Positions 57,698 to 64,000 of a DNA stretch of 64,000 nt are shown one piece after another. The notes under the pieces are model-generated. The model saw only the letters and a list, made by a program, of their open reading frames with translations. It had not been told where the DNA came from and did not search any database. Numbering within the stretch: the stretch's first letter is position 1; every line of letters begins with the position of its first letter. The position numbers and the translations under genes are program-made. This stretch comes from Azolla pinnata. Its lineage: Eukaryota > Streptophyta > Polypodiopsida > Salviniales > Salviniaceae. The stretch spans positions 91,319 through 155,318 of the forward strand of contig JBBBWG010026979.1 of the NCBI GenBank assembly GCA_037176905.1, given 5' to 3'.

Positions 57698-60600
57698 TCA
57701 AGACGTGCACAGGTTCACGAATCCCATGTACTCGCCATCTTGTAGTTTATTCAAACTATCCTCAATTCCGTATCCACCTGCATGCACTCAAACACACACA
57801 AGCAACAATGGGAATGGTATAAGCCATCTTCTTGCAGGTTGACATGATGTTCAGAAATCTCTTCATTCAAAATTTTACCTAGACAGATTGCACTAACAAA
57901 GATGACGAACGAAACAATAAAGATTATGATTGAAGTTCGTCTGAAGAACACGATAATCCGTCGGAGAACTATTTGGGCCCAAAGCCCTGCGATCAGGTTA
58001 ACTACAAAGAGGTAAAGTGCTGGATACACACACAGCAGTCTAGTCAGTTTGTCAAAAGTTGAAGTTAGCCAGACTTGCATTAATCATTACCCGTACATGA
58101 TTATGTTTCAAAATAGACTCATAAGTTGACATTTAATATTTTTGAACATTTTGTTTGGTGAATTAATTAAGTAAAGCATCAAAATGTTTTGAGGCTTTGG
58201 AGTGTACCGAATGGAAGAGGGAACCGGTGGAGCAGCTGATATTCGATAACCGACATGGACGAAGAGAAGAGCATGACAAAACTTGCAGTTGCGCTGCCAA
58301 TCTGATGTGATTGCAAAAACATATAAACGCTGCAGCTGATATGCACTTTGTAGAGAAGGGTTGGAACAGAAATATAATGAGGATATCAAGGTGCAAACAG
58401 AACGAGGTGCAAGTGGTTATATTTGAATAGTACTTCTAGACAGAGATACAGAAGTATTGTTGGATGGAAACACCCACAAGACAGTTATAGCTAGTTATGG
58501 CTGTTTTTGTTGTTTTAATCTCTTATTGGTCTTATATAGAACTTCCATTGTGAGAGTTTGGGTGACTTATATTACCTCAGGTGGCACTCCGAGCTCAAGA
58601 TATACTGGCGCAAGAATGAAACCACCACCTAGGCCAAGCAAACCCCCCACTGTCCCTGCAAGAAGTCCAATCATGGCGCACATGCACAACATCGGCAAGC
58701 TCCATTTGATGTTATCTTTCGCTGCATTTACTGGTGCTAATGTCATTTTATCTCTCTCCCCTTCCTTCCATCTTGCCGCATGCCTGAAATACAGCTGCAA
58801 TGCTTTGCCTACAAAAACCAAAGCTGCAACTGGGACCTGGTAACAAAAGAACGAAGAAATCAAATTTGGCCAATGAGACATAAAAACATACAATCTATGG
58901 ACCACTGTAAGTGCACACGTAACTACCTAATTTCATATGAAAATCATTCGTGAGCGTGGAAACCAACCTGTAATATGTTGAGGACCCAATAGGAGGTGCT
59001 ACATGTCTGAGTATATTTCTGTTGGGACAACGCACCATGCAATACAAATATCAGATCCAACATCCATTATTGTTTGTGTCAAAATATGTAATGAGACTGT
59101 TAAAATCTATATTAGCTAGCCCACCTTCACTAGTATTTGCAATACAAGGAACGAAATCCACACATAGCTTAATACTAACAAACTCCTCCAATTCCTTCTT
59201 ATTGAATTCTGCATACAATCATCATGAAATGCATATGAGAAACACGGCTCTGTAAATGTTCTCTGAACAATCCAATGTTGAAGGTAACAATTACCGACTC
59301 ATCGAGATGATGAGGCTCCAGTATTTCCGCATATTCTCCACCTTTTGAGATTATTGTTCAAATCATGAGTGTCTCAAGATAACATAATTCGGTTTTGAAA
59401 GGAAAATTCTCCGTATATCTATTCACTGCTACCAGCGGAGCTAATTATACATGCGTTGATGCCATATTAATGAATTACCTGCTTCGGATGACCATAAATT
59501 TCCTTCGATCTTACAATGTTGAAGCTGCAAGATGAACGTGTTATAACAATATCACTGATTCCGGCGCTCCAAGTACACCATTACCAAAAAACATTTCACA
59601 TAAATACATAATCAACACTGGTTATAATTACCATATTGATCTCGATTGTCTCTCTCTTATAGAGAGAGATAGCTTTCACAAAACTCTTTACCGAGGTACC
59701 TTCACGCATATAAGATATATAAGCAATCATAACAGCAATACAGTACCACAAGGTTTAATCAATCTGCTTGTTGATCAGTGGATATTAAGATTACAATAAG
59801 CGTATTTACTGCCAACTCTACGTTAGGCATGCAGGACTGGAAGTTTGAAGTCAGAAGCCTAGACCACAGTGTGCATAGATCGGTACGAAACTTGGCTGTG
59901 CCATCAAACACCTTACCTACAAATAGCACAAGGAGCAAAATGGTGACAATCCAATTGGGGAAGATCACATTGAAAATGACGCCAATGCTGATGCCAAGCA
60001 TGAGCATGGGCTGGAAAACCAGGGCTAGATCGTAGTCCAGGATCGGAGATTTGAGCCGGAAGTTGTACCACACAGATGCAAGCGATGCTCCCATAATCAT
60101 GCCTAAGTACATAAACTTGCTCTTAATAATGTGAGGGTAGGGCACTAATATTGCAAAACATAAGTGAAAGGTATGGCACTAATCTAGATTAACATTACAT
60201 CGTGTGCAGTAGTTTAGGGGAGCCTTTGTAAAAAAAACTAGGCATAGAAATCATTATACATTGGGTGATCTCAAATTGCGAACAATGATTCATTCAGATT
60301 ATACTAACACTTGGAGAGAGCTGTGGCCGACTTCTGATCGAATCCGATGACAAGAACTAACATAGGAACGAAGATTCCCCCACCACCGATACCACCTGCA
60401 CATCCCAACGACCCCCCAACAAATGCAATCACAGTGCCTACAACAACTCGCCAATTCAGCTCCAAATCCTACACCCGAAGATTATCAAATTGCAACATAA
60501 AAATCCGCATTAGATCAAATATTTAAGGTATCAAGCTATACACACAGGCAGAAGCACGGCTAGAATAATGAATTAATGTGGGTTAAAAACTCCACAAGTT

Positions 60601-61093
60601 CAAATATTTGATACATTCATCGATAAACTTGCAAAGATGATATACATTGCTACCATCTGATTCTACTACAGACTTAAATACGATAGATTGATGCCGTTAA
60701 TTTCAAGGACAAGTGAGTTACCGGCCATATCTGTTCAGTTGTGCTTGAAATCGGGACAGCAACATCACGTACTATATATTGGTGCCAGAGGAGATCCCAA
60801 TCGAGATTCGCAATTATATGTGCACTTCTTATTCCTCTAGCTTGGCAAATCTTTCTGATGTAGTCCGAGATCACTGATCCACGCCTCGAAACATCAATTA
60901 CATTGTCATACTCACTCTGTCCGATTGGCCTTGGCCACGGTATCGACAAACTATTTGACAAGTTTGTCTCCTTAGTTATCGCATGCGGCAAGTTATTAGC
61001 ATCAGCATTAACACAAATCATCATCATCGCCATCATCAAGCAAGTTATTAGCAGTATAGTCGCTACTACTTCGATCGGGTTGACTGCCTTCAT
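57698..61093 (-). CDS. TauE/SafE-family membrane transporter (plant sulfite-exporter-like)
   Basis: Multi-pass anion exporter-like protein of the plant TauE/SafE family; the substrate of plant members is poorly known. Exon 1 starts at 61093 with a signal-anchor-like hydrophobic stretch ([20 protein letters not shown]) and a hydrophilic region. Later exons give the first TauE repeat: [45 protein letters not shown], then [17 protein letters not shown] and [20 protein letters not shown] (60475-59920). A variable loop is spread over four short exons (59700-59130, including LEPHHLDES). The second repeat follows: [58 protein letters not shown] and [18 protein letters not shown]. The last exon (about 57790-57698) ends [12 protein letters not shown], matching the family C-terminus. 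Exons are joined by GT-AG sites; about 12 in all. Confidence 0.87.
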
Positions 61094-61127
61094 TCTGTTT
61101 AGATTATAATATGCTAACTAACAAAGA

Positions 61128-61424
61128 TTCACGAGGTGTGAACCTTGGTGATGAATCGAGCAAGTAGATATATTTATGTATATATGTTGACTTGATAAAC
61201 CTCGCCGTCAATATAATCTCCTGAAAAACGCTGAGAATTACATGAGCTGATCGAGGATCGGACTACAAAGCCGATTCCGTGTCGAGGCTCACGAGGTGTG
61301 AACCTTCCAATTCGATCCGAAAAATCGGCAAGTAGAGAGAGTGGTTGCTTGCTGAGGTGCGGACCAGGTGCTAAATATAGCTCGCACTCCCAAATAAGTA
61401 ATCAGTTCACGAGGTGTGAACCTT
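61128..61424. promoter_or_regulatory. Three copies of a palindromic 19-bp motif upstream of TauE gene
   Basis: TTCACGAGGTGTGAACCTT (first T variable) occurs at 61128-61146, 61288-61306 and 61406-61424. It contains two overlapping inverted repeats, TTCAC/GTGAA and AGGT/ACCT. Flanking DNA is not duplicated beyond a few bases, so the copies look like conserved sites and not a plain tandem repeat. The nearest copy is 35 bases from the start codon. Confidence 0.6.
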
Positions 61425-62040
61425 TGATTCTAGAATCCCTAACAGAAAAGCAGAAAACAAAAGAAGAGCAGATCAAAGCTTCATATTACTCTTTGTGTTT
61501 ACATACATACACCCTGATGAAAAAAAGCCGTGTACATGGGGCTCTCACGCTATCACTCGATGATGATCAGGAAACGGGAAAGAAAGGTGGGTAGCAGCAC
61601 CATGATGACAAATCATGGAGGTTTCTGGAAAGGCATACAAAGAGAAAGAAGAAAACCAGCCGACACATGCGTTGCACAGGGGCAGAACTTACAGGGAAGG
61701 GCTGGAGGATTCCGCTGCTTCGAGGAGGCTTTGTACGCATTCCAATAGATTTTCAGAAACATGCACGGATTGTTTTACGCATTAGACATCAAGAAAAGAG
61801 GGGGCGGAAAGGTGAAAGGAGGGGAGCAGCAGAGCAGAGGGTATCTGCTCCGTCCTGGAGACAAGAAGAAGAAGAAGAAAGGGAGGAGGGGCCCGACACA
61901 GTCTCGTCGCAAACCCTAAAGCTGGAGAGCTCGAAAGAGGCAAGAAGAAGCACTGACCTTTGTGTTGGGCGATTTGTGGAGACAGGAGATATTCTTCTGA
62001 GGGCGATGCAGTGCCACAGATATTTCTCTTCTTCAAGCTG

Positions 62041-62120
62041 GAATCAGGGCTTAGGGTTTAGATGGAATTAGGGTTTAGGATTTAGGGTTAGGGTTTGGGG
62101 TTTAGGGTTTCAGGGTTTAC
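62041..62120. repeat. Telomere-like TTAGGGTTTAGGG cluster
   Basis: About seven AGGGTTT words with mixed six- and seven-base spacing, interrupted by GATGGAA and CAGGG. It lies about 950 bases upstream of the TauE start. A single AAACCCTAAA is at 61911. Confidence 0.85.
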
Positions 62121-63352
62121 GGATTAATGGTGTGCAATCGAGGGCGTAACTGGGTTTGGGGTCTTTGCGTTAACTGATCGCTTACTGGGTTTTGCTCCAT
62201 CTGCTCTGTTTTGCATATGCGGTCTGTGATCGTATTATATGTGTACATTTGTCTGTGTGTAGAGCTCCGTGTCATCGAGCGACGTTCGGAGCGTCGAGGA
62301 GATGGTCTTCAGTGTTAATCCTCCTTTCAAAGGGGTTTTCGGCATTCGTTTCGGATGCGCTTAGCGTTTTCCTGCGTTTGTTTTGCAAAGAAGGTCTCGT
62401 GGTTTCAGGCTGCGCCTCTCGGGCTCCGAAGAACTCCGAACGACTGCCTGTCTGCGTTTTAAAGTCGCACAGATCCGATCCGATCGCGTCTCGGGGAAGG
62501 GCATCTCTTGCATCGATTCCAATTGCGACTGCACGGCGTGATGCATGAGGCGGGGAGATCGGATACATGCCAGACCGCATCGATCGGCATTCGCCATCTC
62601 GCCTTTTTTCGTACAAGTCTCTGCATGGCAGAATAAAGGGATGGCCGGCGCTAACAAACAAGATAAACAATCAGACAGTTGGCCCTCTTCTTGTCTTGCT
62701 TTCCCCCCCCCCCCTCTGTTCCCCAAGATGGAGACTCAAAAAGGAAGTTGTTGTGCTTAGATCTTTGGGTGATGCCTAATCCGTTCCTCGATCTAGTCGA
62801 GAGCCTGTGGCCTCTATCGATTCGTTAGGGGGTGTTAACAGGACCCTAATTACGACACTCTGGCGTTAAATTTTCCCATCGTTAAGTAAGACTCGGCATC
62901 GAACGGAAGCGCATTAAGTTTGACGAAAAAGAGCAACTGAGGAATGGCATTCGCAGCAATTCTTTTTGTTCCCAAACATAAGAGTTTACATTAATTAAGA
63001 ACAGAACGTATACGAAAATGTTCGAGGCGATTGTTCTCTGCCCATTTCCCAAACGAACTCTTGTTTAATTTGAGTCGGGGAGATTCAAATACAAACTCTG
63101 TCTTTTGAAGACTACCACCAATTTGTTTACCACCAACCATATGGCCTTGGAGACGTTGGTGGCAATCTCATTGGTGGCGATCTTTGTGGTCTTTTGTCGA
63201 GAGCCAGATAAAATCTCATTGAGGGGCATGGAAGTCGCAGTGCAGATGAGCCATATCTCCACGGAAAGATCTGTGCCTGGGTCGCCGGTTTTTTCACAAG
63301 CAGAGCTTTTCCTTGTTTTTGTTTTTTTTTGTTTTTTCTCTTTTTACGCAGA
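62121..63352. other. Spacer between TauE promoter and lipase 3' end
   Basis: No gene is supported. It contains a run of C (62705-62714). The part near 63353 should be the lipase 3' UTR. Confidence 0.5.
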
Positions 63353-64000
63353 TTACGGTTTGGCGAACGAGTGGGTAGGGCTAAGAGACAGAGGCTTTAC
63401 CGTGGTCTTGTCACGTCTGTGGCTCCTGCATGCAGGAGAAGAATCTAAAGAAGCAGAAGAAGAAGAAGAAGAAGAAGAAGAAGAAGAAGAAGAATCTGGA
63501 GAAGAGGAGAGGTCGAATCGGCGGTACTCAAGCTGGAGCGCGGGCGCCCACCACTGGCGGAGCGCGTGCGCGTCGAGCAGGGTCCAGCCCGTCGTCGTCG
63601 TCGTCGTCTTCTTCTTCTTCGTCGCGTTGCGGAAGAGGTGCGCGCAAGGAAGCAGATGCGAGGCCCGGCACTCGCCGAACGCGTAGCTCTGCAGCGCCCC
63701 CAGCAGAGACAGCGGAGCCGAGAGCTGCGACACGAGAAGCCCGAGCTTGCCGATGGCGATCCTGTCGCGCAGGAGCTCGTGGCAGGAGAAGAAGGCGGCG
63801 TAGGAGGAGCAGACGGGGTCGCCCGCGTTCACGTACAGATGCGGGAACCACGATCCGGCTGCGAGGAACGAGCGCAGGGCGTTGCGCCTGCTGGCGGGGC
63901 TCAGGAGGAGGCCCGAGACGGCCGCCGCCGCCGCCTGCTGGACCGCCTCGAGCGCGAGCCTCGAGCGGCTGCTCCCGGCGACGATGCGCTCGATCGGCGC
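63353..64000 (-). CDS. C-terminal part of a class 3 (alpha/beta-hydrolase) lipase, 5' part off-window
   Basis: The frame enters from the window edge and ends at 63353, giving about 215 residues. Plant class 3 lipase features can be read: HLYVNAGDPVCSSYAAFF, with the Asp expected in the catalytic triad; HLLPCAHLFRN; and LLDAHALRQWWAPALQL, with the expected triad His. The nucleophile GxSxG motif lies outside the window. Similar endings occur in plastid phospholipase A1 (PLIP-like) and related plant lipases; the subgroup is not certain. After the conserved part a low-complexity tail follows: a serine run coded by a triplet repeat (about 63450-63495), then KTTVKPLSLSPTHSFAKP. A Lys/Thr homopolymer stretch (63585-63620) sits between the HLLPCAHLF and DAHALRQWW motifs. 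GC content is high compared with the neighbours. Confidence 0.62.
   Translation of the reverse strand, partial: APIERIVAGSSRSRLALEAVQQAAAAAVSGLLLSPASRRNALRSFLAAGSWFPHLYVNAGDPVCSSYAAFFSCHELLRDRIAIGKLGLLVSQLSAPLSLLGALQSYAFGECRASHLLPCAHLFRNATKKKKTTTTTTGWTLLDAHALRQWWAPALQLEYRRFDLSSSPDSSSSSSSSSSSSSASLDSSPACRSHRRDKTTVKPLSLSPTHSFAKP

Overview
The window is nuclear DNA from a land plant. It holds spliced eukaryotic genes typical of plants: a light-harvesting chlorophyll a/b protein, plastid ferritin, plant-type dynamin 2 with a PH domain, a PLS-type PPR protein, a callose synthase, and an SnRK1 beta subunit. It also holds clusters of plant-like telomere repeat, a fossil insertion of chloroplast atpA, and Ty3/gypsy integrase remnants. 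The frequent minisatellites and mixed intron sizes suggest a seed-free plant such as a fern, lycophyte or bryophyte, but that guess is weak. The sequence is a scaffold with one 100-N gap at 40665-40764.

Layout from left to right: phosphatidate phosphatase PAH/lipin (minus, 3' end off-window); dynamin-related protein DRP2 (minus, about 22 exons, with a chloroplast atpA fossil in one intron); a 3 kb spacer with a TTTTAGGG/CCAAT satellite; Lhcb3 (plus, with a minisatellite in intron 2); an intronless callose synthase of 1966 residues (plus); an intronless PPR protein (minus) preceded by a 46-bp minisatellite; a folate-biopterin transporter (minus); uroporphyrinogen decarboxylase HEME (plus); the PROPPIN autophagy protein ATG18 (minus, containing the gap); decayed integrase repeats; ferritin (plus); an SnRK1/AMPK beta subunit (minus); about 1.1 kb of simple-sequence DNA; a DHHC palmitoyltransferase (plus); a TauE/SafE-family membrane transporter (minus); and the C-terminal part of a class 3 lipase (minus, 5' part off-window).

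There are no operons and no obvious functional cluster. Lhcb3, HEME, ferritin and probably the folate-biopterin transporter act in the plastid (light harvesting, tetrapyrrole synthesis, iron storage, pterin transport). ATG18, DRP2, PAH and callose synthase act in membrane and wall dynamics. Most gene models were assembled by hand from conserved family motifs plus GT-AG splice sites. For HEME, ATG18, ferritin, DHHC and Lhcb3 the exon sums give an intact reading frame.

The most unusual content is in the gene flanks. Telomere-like repeats of three different unit lengths lie 5' of Lhcb3, ferritin, the DHHC gene and (farther away) the TauE gene. Family-specific minisatellites lie in introns or leaders of Lhcb3, ATG18 and the PPR gene. 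A palindromic 19-bp motif is repeated three times upstream of the TauE gene.
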